This document shows positions 8,403 through 17,301 of a DNA stretch of 64,000 nucleotides, piece by piece. The notes below the pieces were generated by a model. That model was not told where the DNA came from. It saw only the letters and a list, made by a program, of their open reading frames with translations, and searched no databases. This DNA is from Lachnospiraceae bacterium (GTDB taxonomy: Bacteria; Bacillota; Clostridia; Lachnospirales; Lachnospiraceae): the NCBI GenBank assembly GCA_017938145.1, contig JAGBCB010000015.1:1-64000 (forward strand). The letters run 5' to 3'. The translations under genes were made by a program, and so were the position numbers. Numbering within the stretch: the first letter of the stretch is position 1; each line of letters opens with the position of its first letter.

Positions 8403-8430
8403 AAAAAGTACGCATAGTGCGTACTTTTCG
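8403..8430 (-). terminator. Terminator before rnpB
   Basis: AAAAGTACGCA and TGCGTACTTTT form eleven pairs with a three-base loop and T runs on both sides. A second hairpin (TACCGGCA/TGCCGGTA, 8450-8475) lies just upstream. Together they separate the nucleoside kinase gene from rnpB. Confidence 0.8.
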
Positions 8431-8481
8431 ATTGTCGAGAATAATACCGGCACGGACCATGTTCCATGCCGGTACATTTAA

Positions 8482-10134
8482 TCAAACTTTAAAACAACTT
8501 CCGCCGATAAATTCACGGATAATGGAATTCTTCGGTACATTTTCACAGTCTGCTCCCAGGAAATAATCCAGGAATTTTAACAACCGTTTTGCCTCTACAT
8601 ATTCCGGTGCATCCTTTGGCACGCAGAATAATAACGGTTCCGCAAACTGCTTAATTAACACCAGCTCATAGATGAGCGCAGAGTTAAACATGGCATCCGC
8701 ACTTTCCTGGAACGGGAAGATATTTTCTTCTTCGCCCTGTCTTACCGACGGCCACATACGGATGGTATCCACTGCCGCAGCTCCGCGGGTGCGGGCATCT
8801 CTTACAATGCGGCGCAACATTCTGGCATCTGTGGTCGGAATGCGGTTGTGTTCGTCAATATTTAACTGGGTTAAAGCACTGATATAAATCTTAAACTTAC
8901 TTTCGGTAGGGAGCTTGTAGGAAAGAGCATCATTTAACCCATGAATACCCTCAATTACCAGAATATCCTCCGGACCAAGCTTCTTTACGTTGCCCTTGTA
9001 TTCTCTCTGACCGGTTTTAAAGTTAAAGCTTGGCAGTTCCACTGCCTCTCCTGCCAGAAGTGCTGTCATGTCTTTATTAAACTGCTCCACATCAATGGCG
9101 CCGAGACATTCAAAATTATAACTGCCGTCGGCATGCTTTGGTGTGTCGTCGCGGTTTACAAAATAGTCATCCACCGCAATCGGATGGGGCTTCATGCCAA
9201 GGGTCTTTAACTGAATGGACAAGCGGTGGGAAAAGGTGGTCTTTCCGGAGGAAGACGGTCCGGCAATCATAACAAATTTTACGTTGCCCCGCTCCTTAAT
9301 CTGCGCCGCAATATCCGCAATCTTCTTTTCCATAAAGGCTTCCTGCACCAAAATCAGTTCCTGCAGTTCACCCTTTGCCAGTATATCATTGATATCACCA
9401 ACGGTTTCCACGCCCATGATGCGTCCCCAGGTAGAGCCCTCCTGCAAAACATCGAAAAACTTTTTGCGTTCTTCAAATACCGGCAATTCGGAAGGATTTT
9501 CCTTGGATGGCACCAGTAAAATGAAGCCCTTGTCATAAGGGAACAAATCAAAGGTTTTCAACACACCGGAGGAATACGGCATATAGCCGTAGAAATAATC
9601 TTCAAAGCCTCCCAGGCTGTAAATGTTTGTTTTGGAAACCCGGCGGTAGCCGAACAGTTTTTCCTTTTCAAACATCCGGTGCTCCCTAAAGATTTTGCAG
9701 GCATCTTCCGTGTTTACTACTTTTTTATCGAACGGGATATCTGCCGCTACAATGCGCTCCATTTCCTGCCGTACCTTGGCAAGGGTTTCGGCATCGGCGC
9801 ATACTTCTCCCTCTAATTCTCCGTAAATTCCGTTGCCGATAGAGTGTTCAATACGCACCCTTTCTAAGCCCTTCGCACCCAGCACCTTGTAAAGAGCCTT
9901 CATAAACACCAAAATCATACCTCTGCGATAGGTGCGGATACCGTTTTCGGAATTCACGGTGACAAATTCCACCACGTCGCCGTCCTTCGGGATTTTCCGC
10001 AGTTCTTTTAACTTGCCGTTTACCATGGCAAGCAGTATCGGATGGGCATACTCTGCTGCCAGTTCCTTACTGATGGCAAGGAGTGTGGTTCCTTCCGGAT
10101 ATTCTCTTGTTTTGCCTACTATGGTCAGTTTCAC
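8482..10134 (-). CDS. TGS-domain nucleoside (uridine-type) kinase
   Basis: The 550-residue protein joins a TGS / threonyl-tRNA-synthetase-like second domain (residues 1 to about 200) to a phosphoribulokinase/uridine-kinase domain. The kinase part has the P-loop GPSSSGKTT and the VDDYFVNRDDTP motif. Such fusions are annotated as nucleoside kinases in Clostridia and are thought to phosphorylate uridine or related nucleosides; the role of the TGS part is unknown. The start codon is GTG, with AAAGG about 10 bases upstream. It follows trmK by 16 bases and is probably the last gene of the rpoD transcript. Confidence 0.85.
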   Translation of the reverse strand: MKLTIVGKTREYPEGTTLLAISKELAAEYAHPILLAMVNGKLKELRKIPKDGDVVEFVTVNSENGIRTYRRGMILVFMKALYKVLGAKGLERVRIEHSIGNGIYGELEGEVCADAETLAKVRQEMERIVAADIPFDKKVVNTEDACKIFREHRMFEKEKLFGYRRVSKTNIYSLGGFEDYFYGYMPYSSGVLKTFDLFPYDKGFILLVPSKENPSELPVFEERKKFFDVLQEGSTWGRIMGVETVGDINDILAKGELQELILVQEAFMEKKIADIAAQIKERGNVKFVMIAGPSSSGKTTFSHRLSIQLKTLGMKPHPIAVDDYFVNRDDTPKHADGSYNFECLGAIDVEQFNKDMTALLAGEAVELPSFNFKTGQREYKGNVKKLGPEDILVIEGIHGLNDALSYKLPTESKFKIYISALTQLNIDEHNRIPTTDARMLRRIVRDARTRGAAAVDTIRMWPSVRQGEEENIFPFQESADAMFNSALIYELVLIKQFAEPLLFCVPKDAPEYVEAKRLLKFLDYFLGADCENVPKNSIIREFIGGSCFKV

Positions 10135-10150
10135 TAAGCATCAACCTTTC

Positions 10151-10867
10151 TTACTTTTCTGCATTCATACGGACTCTGGCTTCTTCAATCAGGGAAAACT
10201 CCATAGCAAGGCTTTCCTTTCTTGCTCTGGCATTTTCCGTATCCTGCCCCGAAAGTGCCGTCAGTACATCGGCACGCAGCCGGTGCTCCCGGTCAAGATA
10301 TTCCAAAAGAACCGGATTTTTTTCTTCTAAAAGAAGCTTGCCGTATACATAATCACATTCTGTCTCATAAGCTTGCGGCACCTCACTTTTTACCGCCCGC
10401 ATCATGACATAAAATTTACCGTCTTCCTTTAACATATGCTCTTCGGTGATTTCATATCCCTGCTTATGTAAAAACGCACGTACTTCCCCCACTTCAGACT
10501 GGGGCTGCAAAATCAGTTCTTTTAAAGAAGCAGTTGCTTCCGGGTAATCCGATAAAATTTTAATCATGAGTAATCCGCCCATGCCGCAAAGAAGCACTGT
10601 GTCTGCTTCGCCGGGGATGAGCCTTTGCAGGCCGTCGGATAAACGGATATCGATGTTCTCCGAAAGACCTGCTTCCTCCACGTGGGCTTTTGCTCCCACT
10701 AAAGGGCCTTTATTCACGTCCATGGCAATGACTTTTGGTGCAATGCCTGCCTGACACAAATAGATAGAAGTGTAGGCATGGTCGCACCCAACGTCTGCCA
10801 CAATATTTCCTTTGGTTACCATTCCTGCTGCCGCAAGAAGACGTTCTGATAATTGTACAAGTTTCAT
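10151..10867 (-). CDS. trmK: tRNA (adenine(22)-N1)-methyltransferase
   Basis: The 238-residue protein has the Rossmann SAM-binding motif ADVGCDHAYTS near residue 23, then AMDVNKGPL, a DTVLLCGMGG motif and the LQPQSEV segment typical of TrmK. TrmK methylates A22 in the D-arm region of some tRNAs. Its ATG overlaps the rpoD stop (TAATG), showing coupled translation. The rpoD-trmK pairing is common in Firmicutes and supports the name. Confidence 0.9.
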   Translation of the reverse strand: MKLVQLSERLLAAAGMVTKGNIVADVGCDHAYTSIYLCQAGIAPKVIAMDVNKGPLVGAKAHVEEAGLSENIDIRLSDGLQRLIPGEADTVLLCGMGGLLMIKILSDYPEATASLKELILQPQSEVGEVRAFLHKQGYEITEEHMLKEDGKFYVMMRAVKSEVPQAYETECDYVYGKLLLEEKNPVLLEYLDREHRLRADVLTALSGQDTENARARKESLAMEFSLIEEARVRMNAEK

Positions 10868-11988
10868 TAGTCAAGATAATCCTTTAATTTTCTGGAGCGG
10901 CTCGGATGGCGAAGCTTTCTGAGCGCCTTTGCCTCAATCTGGCGGATACGCTCTCTGGTTACCTGGAATTCCTTGCCCACTTCCTCTAAGGTTCTTGCTC
11001 TGCCGTCGTCTAAGCCAAAGCGCAGGCGGAGCACCTTCTGTTCTCTGTCGGTTAAAGTGTCAAGCACCTCGGATAACTGCTCACCAAGTAATGTATAAGC
11101 TGCTGCCTCCGGCGGGGTCGGTACGTGGTCGTCCTCTACGAAATCGCCAAGATGGCTGTCTTCCTCTTCACCGATTGGTGTTTCTAAGGACACCGGTTCC
11201 TGGGAAATCTTCATAATTTCGCGGACACGTTCCACCGGCACTCCCATTTCCTTTGCAATTTCTTCCGGAAGAGGCTCTCTGCCGTACTCCTGAAGAAGCT
11301 GGCGCTGTACGCGGATTAATTTATTGATGGTTTCCACCATATGAACCGGAATACGGATGGTTCTTGCCTGGTCGGCAATAGCACGGGTAATGGCCTGACG
11401 GATCCACCAGGTTGCATAGGTAGAAAACTTGTAGCCCTTGCGGAAATCAAACTTTTCCACCGCCTTCATAAGACCTAAGTTACCTTCCTGGATTAAATCA
11501 AGAAACTGCATGCCTCTGCCCACATAACGCTTTGCAATGCTGACAACCAGACGCAGGTTTGCCTCGGACAGACGTTTCTTGGCAGCCTCGTCCCCTTCTT
11601 CAATACGCTGTGCCAGTTCCATTTCTTCCTCTGCAGAAAGAAGCGGAACCTTACCGATTTCTTTTAAATACATGCGGACAGGGTCCTCTAAGCTTACGCC
11701 CTCCGGTACGGACATGTCGATGTTGGCATAATCCTCTACTTCTTCGTCATCTAAAAGAATGTCCGGTTCTAACGCATCATCCTCTTCCTCGGTGAAATTT
11801 TCCACACGAAGAATATCCACGCCGTTGGACTCTAAAAACTCATAAATTTTTTCAATCTGGCCTGCTTCCAGCTCGATATCGCCAAGAAAATCGTTGATTT
11901 CCTGATATTCCAATACATTCTTTTTCTTCTTGGCAAATGCCAGCAGCTCCTTCATTTTGTCCATAAACTTATTTGCATTCTCTTCCAT
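10867..11988 (-). CDS. rpoD: RNA polymerase primary sigma factor
   Basis: The 373-residue sigma factor has a short acidic region 1.1, [11 protein letters not shown] (region 1.2), [21 protein letters not shown] region 2 with the -10 recognition helix, region 3, and a C-terminal region 4 helix-turn-helix ([20 protein letters not shown]). This is the usual length of a Firmicute SigA. It directs core polymerase to TTGACA/TATAAT promoters like those seen throughout the window. It sits between dnaG and trmK in the macromolecular-synthesis cluster. Confidence 0.97.
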   Translation of the reverse strand: MEENANKFMDKMKELLAFAKKKKNVLEYQEINDFLGDIELEAGQIEKIYEFLESNGVDILRVENFTEEEDDALEPDILLDDEEVEDYANIDMSVPEGVSLEDPVRMYLKEIGKVPLLSAEEEMELAQRIEEGDEAAKKRLSEANLRLVVSIAKRYVGRGMQFLDLIQEGNLGLMKAVEKFDFRKGYKFSTYATWWIRQAITRAIADQARTIRIPVHMVETINKLIRVQRQLLQEYGREPLPEEIAKEMGVPVERVREIMKISQEPVSLETPIGEEEDSHLGDFVEDDHVPTPPEAAAYTLLGEQLSEVLDTLTDREQKVLRLRFGLDDGRARTLEEVGKEFQVTRERIRQIEAKALRKLRHPSRSRKLKDYLD

Positions 11989-12064
11989 TTGTAAACCATC
12001 CTTTTCACAAAAAACGCCTTATTGTAACAGTGTAACCAACCAACTCTATATTATACGCTTGTCC

Positions 12065-13867
12065 CTAGTCGGGAATCGGAAACTGATTTTTATACCGGTT
12101 TTTCTCGGTAAGAAGTGTCTGGAAACGCTCCATATCTCCGGTTTCCACCGCCTGTTCGATGCGCTGCTCGATGGAGGCCTGCTTCACCTTGCGGACCGTA
12201 TCCTCAAAGGCCTTCTTTTGTCCGGCTGCGTCCATTTCTTCCCGGAATTCCGTAGAGAACAACGCTGCTGCCATGGTCTGCTCTTCCTTATCCTCAAACT
12301 GGTTAATGATTTTTGCCGGATTCACCTTGCCGTCCTGCCAGAACTGGTCAAATACCATTTCCGCCACCTTACGGCAAAAGCCCGGGGAGAAATCCTCCGG
12401 CGTGATGATGTTTTGAATCCGCCGGAACTTTGTGGTATCGGTAGAAAGCCAGGTAAGAAGAAGCTTTTGCGGCTTTGTTACGCCTTCTTTATCTTCTTCC
12501 CTTTCTTTTTTTGCCAGAGCAGATTTTCTGCTGCCCTCTGCCTGGGCATTGGACACCACCTGTCCCTGTACCACAATCATCTGGGAGCCGTATTTGTTTA
12601 CCAGCTTATGCAGCATGTCGTAATCGATGCGGTATTGTCTAGCCACCGCTTCCTCATAGTTGGAACGCTCGATTTCGTCGGAAAAGCCCACCAGCTTTTT
12701 TGCCACCTCATGGAAGAACTTGGTTTTCTGTTCCGGATCTTCCATATTGTAGCCCTGTTCCAGCACCTGCAATTCAAAGAAAAAGCTGGAAGTGGCATTG
12801 TCGATACGCTTCTGGTATTCTTCCGCACCCAGATTTTTGATAAATTCATCCGGGTCCTTATACGGTTTCATATTGACAACCTTAACGCTGACGCCCGCCT
12901 CCTTCATAATAGGAATGGCGCGGAGTGCCGCTTTGGTTCCGGCACCGTCGCTGTCGTAGGTTAAGTAAACTTCTTTTACATACCGGGATATCAGATTTGC
13001 CTGCAGTCCGGTGAGCGCCGTACCAAGAGATGCCACCGCATTGGTAAAGCCCGCCTGATGCAGGGAAATCACGTCCATGTAGCCCTCGCAGATTAACATG
13101 TACGGCTTGCGGGAATGCTTCGCATAATTGAGACCGTACAGGTTGCGGCTCTTGTCGAACACCTTGGTTTCCGGGGAGTTCAAATACTTTGGTTCGCCCT
13201 CACCCATAACACGGCCGCCAAAGGCAATGACACGGTTGTTGGCATCCATAATCGGGAACATGGCCCGGTTCCAGAACTTGTCCCGTCCGCCCCGCTGCTC
13301 ATCCAGGGTTACCAGACCGCTTTCTTTTAAGAAACTGTCTTCATAGCCCTGCTGCTTCAAATACTTATATAAAGTGTCGCTGAACTTACTGGAATAACCA
13401 AGACCGAACTTTACCATGGTCTCATCGGTAAGTCCGCGCTTTTTGAAATATTCGTAGGCCGGTCTTCCCTGCTCGGACTTTAACTGCACATAGAAAAACT
13501 TTGCCGCCAGCTTATTAACCTCTAACAACCGGCTCTTAAAATCCGCTGCCTGTTTGGCTTCTGCAGAATACTCAATTTCCGGCAGCTTAACACCGGACCG
13601 CTCCGCCAAATATTTTAATGCCTCCACAAAGGTGAAGTTTTCATATTCCATGACAAAAGTAAACGCATTTCCGCCGGCACCGCAGCCGAAACAATGGTAA
13701 ATCTGCCGCCCCGCATGTACGGAAAAGGACGGGGATTTTTCGTTATGGAACGGACACAGCCCCATGTAGCTGCCGCCCTTTTTCTGGAGCCGCACATAGG
13801 TGCCGATTAAATCCACAATATCGGTCCTGCTTCTTACTTCTTCTACTATTTCTTCTGGATAAAACAT
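12065..13867 (-). CDS. dnaG: DNA primase
   Basis: The 600-residue protein starts with a CHC2 zinc finger (CPFHNEKSPSF and CFGCGAGG, residues 38-66). It continues with the primase N-terminal domain and a TOPRIM fold (LICEGYMDV, YDSDGAG). A C-terminal helicase-interaction region with Lys/Glu-rich helices follows. It synthesises RNA primers at replication forks. It is followed by rpoD after 76 bases. Confidence 0.97.
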   Translation of the reverse strand: MFYPEEIVEEVRSRTDIVDLIGTYVRLQKKGGSYMGLCPFHNEKSPSFSVHAGRQIYHCFGCGAGGNAFTFVMEYENFTFVEALKYLAERSGVKLPEIEYSAEAKQAADFKSRLLEVNKLAAKFFYVQLKSEQGRPAYEYFKKRGLTDETMVKFGLGYSSKFSDTLYKYLKQQGYEDSFLKESGLVTLDEQRGGRDKFWNRAMFPIMDANNRVIAFGGRVMGEGEPKYLNSPETKVFDKSRNLYGLNYAKHSRKPYMLICEGYMDVISLHQAGFTNAVASLGTALTGLQANLISRYVKEVYLTYDSDGAGTKAALRAIPIMKEAGVSVKVVNMKPYKDPDEFIKNLGAEEYQKRIDNATSSFFFELQVLEQGYNMEDPEQKTKFFHEVAKKLVGFSDEIERSNYEEAVARQYRIDYDMLHKLVNKYGSQMIVVQGQVVSNAQAEGSRKSALAKKEREEDKEGVTKPQKLLLTWLSTDTTKFRRIQNIITPEDFSPGFCRKVAEMVFDQFWQDGKVNPAKIINQFEDKEEQTMAAALFSTEFREEMDAAGQKKAFEDTVRKVKQASIEQRIEQAVETGDMERFQTLLTEKNRYKNQFPIPD

Positions 13868-13892
13868 GTAATTATGTCCTTTCTAACGTTGG

Positions 13893-13938
13893 TCTGATTG
13901 CTCCTGCGCCGGATGCTGCGCAGTAATGCGCAATCAGA
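13893..13938 (-). promoter_or_regulatory. Hairpin at the dgt-dnaG junction
   Basis: TCTGATTGC and GCAATCAGA arms with an inner GCGC stem span the dgt stop codon and the spacer to dnaG. No T run follows, so an mRNA processing or stability element fits better than a terminator. Confidence 0.45.
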
Positions 13939-14944
13939 AGATATCCCAAGCGTCAGGGATTGTAATTTCTTTAAATTTTGCTACTGCGTAGCGGTCGGTC
14001 ATACCGGCAACATAGTCGCACACCACACGTTCCGCCGGTTCGCCCTGCTCGTCCATCATGACGCGGAATTCCTTTGGCAGAAGCTCTACGCGCTCCAGAT
14101 AGTAACGGTAAAGTTCCTGTACCATCTGCTCTGCCTTAGCTTCCTGACTCTTTGCCACCGGATTGGTATACACGCTCTTAAACATGTAGGCGCGCAGCTT
14201 TTGGAACGCATCTTCAATATGGGCAGACATGGTAATATCATTCTTATCCTCACTGTTCATGATAATATCATGAATCATGGTATTCAAACGCTCCGACAGG
14301 CTGTGACCAAGCACGTTGGTAAATTCTGCCGGAATCTCTTCTTCCTTGATAATATGTCCGCGGATGGCATCGTCAATATCATGGTTTACATAGGCAATTT
14401 TATCGCAGATGCGGACAATTCTGCCCTCTAAGGTAGCCGGTGTGGTGCTTACCTGATGGTTGGCAATACCGTCTCTTACTTCTTTCGTAAGATTCAAACC
14501 CTTACCGCCTTTTTCTAACTTCTCCACAACACGGACACTCTGCAAATAATGGGCAAAGCCTCCCGGACAAATCTCGTTTAAAGCCCGCTCTCCCGCATGA
14601 CCAAACGGAGTGTGACCAAGGTCGTGACCCAGGGCAATTGCTTCGGTTAAGTCTTCATTCAAACGCAGTGCTTTTGCGATAGTTCTTGCAATCTGGGAAA
14701 CCTCTAACGTATGTGTTAAACGGGTGCGGTAATGGTCACCTTCCGGAGTTAAGAATACCTGGGTCTTACCGTTTAACCGGCGGAATGCTTTACTGTGGAT
14801 GATTTTATCTCGGTCCTGCTGATAAATGGTGCGGATATCACACAGCTCACTGGCATAATCCCTGCCCTGGGACTGGTCGCTGTACGCCGCATATTTACTC
14901 AACAAAGTATACTCTCTGTGTTCCTGCATTTCTCTAAGATTCAT
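13934..14944 (-). CDS. dgt: dGTP triphosphohydrolase-like HD protein
   Basis: The 336-residue protein carries HD-domain metal ligands: RLTHTLEVSQIAR, ALGHDLGHTPFGHAGE and the later KIAYVNHDIDDA. It matches the deoxyguanosinetriphosphate triphosphohydrolase-like family, which hydrolyses dNTPs to deoxynucleosides and triphosphate. The start at 14944 (MNLREMQEH) has GGAAGGAG 5 bases upstream. dgt upstream of dnaG-rpoD is a recurrent clostridial arrangement. Substrate preference cannot be read from sequence. Confidence 0.9.
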   Translation of the reverse strand: MNLREMQEHREYTLLSKYAAYSDQSQGRDYASELCDIRTIYQQDRDKIIHSKAFRRLNGKTQVFLTPEGDHYRTRLTHTLEVSQIARTIAKALRLNEDLTEAIALGHDLGHTPFGHAGERALNEICPGGFAHYLQSVRVVEKLEKGGKGLNLTKEVRDGIANHQVSTTPATLEGRIVRICDKIAYVNHDIDDAIRGHIIKEEEIPAEFTNVLGHSLSERLNTMIHDIIMNSEDKNDITMSAHIEDAFQKLRAYMFKSVYTNPVAKSQEAKAEQMVQELYRYYLERVELLPKEFRVMMDEQGEPAERVVCDYVAGMTDRYAVAKFKEITIPDAWDIF

Positions 14945-15059
14945 CCTTGCTCCTTCCACCGATACAAGTCGGATTTATAAATCAACCTGCTTTGTTTCCT
15001 TTGTCTCTAGTATGAGAAAATAATTGCAAAAAAATGTCTCTAATAAATTAATTCGACAA

Positions 15060-15098
15060 AAAAAAGGGATATCCTTTTTTTGATATCCCTTTTTTAGA
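15060..15098 (-). terminator. Terminator of the DUF4352 gene
   Basis: AAAAAAAGGGATATC and GATATCCCTTTTTT arms with an 8-base loop lie just after the stop codon. The structure is symmetric and could also stop plus-strand transcription. Confidence 0.85.
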
Positions 15099-15105
15099 AA
15101 AAATA

Positions 15106-16236
15106 TTATTTTACTTTGAACACTACTCGATTTGATGTCCAATAATTTGTTAAGTATTCTACTTCAATTACTGTTGCATCCACAGGAACTTCAAATGTTA
15201 CAGTTCCCTTAGTTTTTCTTCCTGCAGACATCGTAGCACTGAGTGCATCATCTCTGATATATGTTGCATCACATGCCACCCCATCTGCATAGCAATAAAA
15301 CTCATAACAGCTTACATACTGATCTGTACTTGAAACATTTTCAAATTCGAATTCACAGGACACAAAGCGATATCCTTCTGCCGGTTGTATAAACATATTA
15401 TCACTCACATATTCTTCACAAGAAAGATATGTAATAACCAACTGTTTTGAAGATACGACATCACCTACCACATAAGCACCCTCTGTAGCAGTAGTATTCG
15501 CCGGAATTTGATATCCGGAGTCTTTTTCACCCTCATATGCAAACTTAATCTTTTTCTCTGTAAAAATATTGGTTTCGTATTCTATTTCTATTTCCTTCGC
15601 ATCTTCCGGAACTGTAAAGTATAAGAAACCGCTTGTTGTTCTTCCCGGAGACAAGGTTGCAGAAAGGTCACCTTCTCCCCCGTAATAGGATTCGGCTGCA
15701 TATCCATCTGCATAACACTCAAAACTAAAAGAAGAAATAGAATCATCTGTGGACTTAGATGTGTTTTCAAAAGCAAGTTGAATATAAATATACTTTTTTC
15801 CAGCTTCAGGCTGCATGAATTCATTGTCTTCTACATATACACCGCTGGACATATATGTTATCTTCATATTACCATCCTGAAGAATATCGCCAACTCGATA
15901 TATCGTCTTTACAGGTATCGGCGTGGATGTCGGAGCCTTTGTCGGTGCTTCTGTTGGCACCTTTGTTTGATTTTCCTTATTGCCGTTCACATCCGAAACC
16001 GCTTTTGTAGGTTCCGGCATTTCTGTACCACTAGCCACTTCACCAATCTTTTTATCAGTATCGGTAGATCCATCCGAACCTCCGCTTGCCAACGCAATGC
16101 ATACAATTACTACCACTACCCAAAACCACCACTTTTTATAAAAAGGCTTTTTGTTCTTTGCGCCACAACCCGGACACACTTTGGCATTTTTTGCAATTTC
16201 TGCACCACAGGTTTTACACTTCACTAATTTGCTCAT
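15106..16236 (-). CDS. Membrane-anchored zinc-ribbon protein with two DUF4352 domains
   Basis: The start at 16236 (MSKLVK) has GGAGGAG upstream. The product has a zinc ribbon (CKTCGAEI...CPGCGAK, residues 5-25), one membrane segment (WWFWVVVVIVCIALA), a Thr/Pro linker, and two tandem DUF4352 (telokin-like, Ig-fold) domains. Each domain has the pattern VGD...ITYLS...F.QP..G..YI..., and the two are clearly duplicated. Zinc ribbon inside and Ig-like domains outside is expected from the topology. Function is unknown; binding of an envelope ligand is plausible. It is divergent from an XRE regulator and shares the control region. Confidence 0.8.
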   Translation of the reverse strand: MSKLVKCKTCGAEIAKNAKVCPGCGAKNKKPFYKKWWFWVVVVIVCIALASGGSDGSTDTDKKIGEVASGTEMPEPTKAVSDVNGNKENQTKVPTEAPTKAPTSTPIPVKTIYRVGDILQDGNMKITYMSSGVYVEDNEFMQPEAGKKYIYIQLAFENTSKSTDDSISSFSFECYADGYAAESYYGGEGDLSATLSPGRTTSGFLYFTVPEDAKEIEIEYETNIFTEKKIKFAYEGEKDSGYQIPANTTATEGAYVVGDVVSSKQLVITYLSCEEYVSDNMFIQPAEGYRFVSCEFEFENVSSTDQYVSCYEFYCYADGVACDATYIRDDALSATMSAGRKTKGTVTFEVPVDATVIEVEYLTNYWTSNRVVFKVK

Positions 16237-16263
16237 ACTATTAACTCCTCCTTCGAATTTGAA

Positions 16264-16347
16264 CTGTATAGGCATTATTTTGCCTGTGTAGTTTATTTTA
16301 TGATACCAAATTTGCCTATATAATTCAAGTATAAATAAACTGTATGG
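16264..16347. promoter_or_regulatory. Divergent control region with operator-like repeats
   Basis: CTGTRTRG occurs at 16264, 16284 and 16340, and AGTTTATTT (16290-16298) is mirrored by AAATAAACT (16333-16341). The minus-strand promoter (TTGAAT at 16323-16328, 17 bases, TATCAT at 16300-16305) lies between the mirrored copies. The XRE protein encoded next door is the obvious candidate to bind here. Confidence 0.55.
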
Positions 16348-16357
16348 ACGTGATAGT

Positions 16358-16693
16358 ATGGATTATTATAAAATCGGACAGAAAATCAGACAATACCGAA
16401 AAGCCTTAGGCTTATCACAGGAACAAGTAGCAGAACAAATCGGAATATCAGTCACTCACATGAGTCATATTGAAACCGGAAACACAAAGCTTAGCTTACA
16501 GGTTCTGGTTGACATTGCAAAAATTTTAAACGTGCAGACTGATGATTTGTTATTTGATACTAAAAACGATAAGACCATTGCAATTCAAGAAATTGCAGAA
16601 ACATTAGAAACCTGCGATGCACAGCAGGCAAAAATTATTACCGATTTGGTAAAGGCAACGAAGGTTGCCCTGGATAAACACATTACTAATTAG
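16358..16693 (+). CDS. XRE-family helix-turn-helix regulator
   Basis: The 111-residue protein has a Cro/C1-type HTH at residues about 8-62 (IGQKIRQYRKALGLSQEQVAEQIG...HMSHIETGNTKLSLQVL). The C-terminal helix probably dimerises. The ribosome site is weak (GGACG). It lies divergent from the DUF4352 gene with inverted repeats between them, which suggests that it regulates that gene and itself. Confidence 0.85.
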   Translation: MDYYKIGQKIRQYRKALGLSQEQVAEQIGISVTHMSHIETGNTKLSLQVLVDIAKILNVQTDDLLFDTKNDKTIAIQEIAETLETCDAQQAKIITDLVKATKVALDKHITN

Positions 16694-16700
16694 CTCACGC

Positions 16701-16755
16701 ACCAAAACTGAATCTTGTTACCGTTGTTAGTATAGCACAAGCTTTCAGTTTTGGT
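16701..16755. repeat. Twelve-base perfect inverted repeat between convergent genes
   Basis: ACCAAAACTGAA and TTCAGTTTTGGT pair fully, and CTTG/CAAG extends the stem inside. It lies between the convergent XRE gene and the HTH-like gene. No T run is present on either strand, so it is an atypical terminator or a small palindromic element. Confidence 0.6.
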
Positions 16756-16781
16756 TGCCCCCGCAGAGGTGGGAATTTTTC

Positions 16782-17243
16782 TTATTCCTGTATGCCACTA
16801 GTTCGTAGCGGCTGCATGCCGTTCTTCTGCAACAACTCATTCACTTCCAAAATACTGCCGGGTCTATCGTTAAATGCTATCATAAGCAGAGCATCCCGCG
16901 GAACCTTTGCGTACAGTTCTGGCATTCCATATTTCCTCAAGGCTCTCTGGGTTTCTTTCAATGTAAATTCTGCAGCATAACAAATTCTAAGAATAACATC
17001 CCTTTGTTTTGTGTGTTTTTCCCCGGATAAAAGTTTATATCCGTACCTCTCCGGAATATCCGCTTTCAAAAAAACCATCTGCTGCGTAATGCATTTTTCT
17101 TTAAAAAGGCTCTTAAAATATTCCACAAAAGCAAGCTCATCACCATTCACACTTTCTTTATTGGAGACACAATAAGCCTCAAAATCCTTCGGATGAGTAC
17201 TACCTAAAATTTGTTCCAGTTCTATTGTTGATTTTTCGTTCAT
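16782..17243 (-). CDS. Predicted HTH-like protein paired with a Ser/Thr kinase
   Basis: This 153-residue soluble protein has no signal peptide. Residues about 50-105 (QMVFLKADIPERYGYKLLSGEKHTKQRDVILRICYA) look like a lambda-repressor-type helix-turn-helix. The C-terminus (DALLMIAFNDRPGSILEVNELL) is helical. I do not recognise a named family with certainty. It is divergently transcribed from the kinase across 58 bases, so it may be a kinase target or a regulator of the pair. Similar pairings occur in Lachnospiraceae, from memory rather than from a search. Confidence 0.6.
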   Translation of the reverse strand: MNEKSTIELEQILGSTHPKDFEAYCVSNKESVNGDELAFVEYFKSLFKEKCITQQMVFLKADIPERYGYKLLSGEKHTKQRDVILRICYAAEFTLKETQRALRKYGMPELYAKVPRDALLMIAFNDRPGSILEVNELLQKNGMQPLRTSGIQE

Positions 17244-17301
17244 TTTTTACCTCCAATCTGTTATAATAATTTTATCAAATGATGAAAGGGTATGTTTCGG
17301 T

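Noticed and set aside
7856..8417. Plus-strand ORFs over rnpB
   Set aside because: They are chance frames across the RNase P RNA gene and the neighbouring hairpin.
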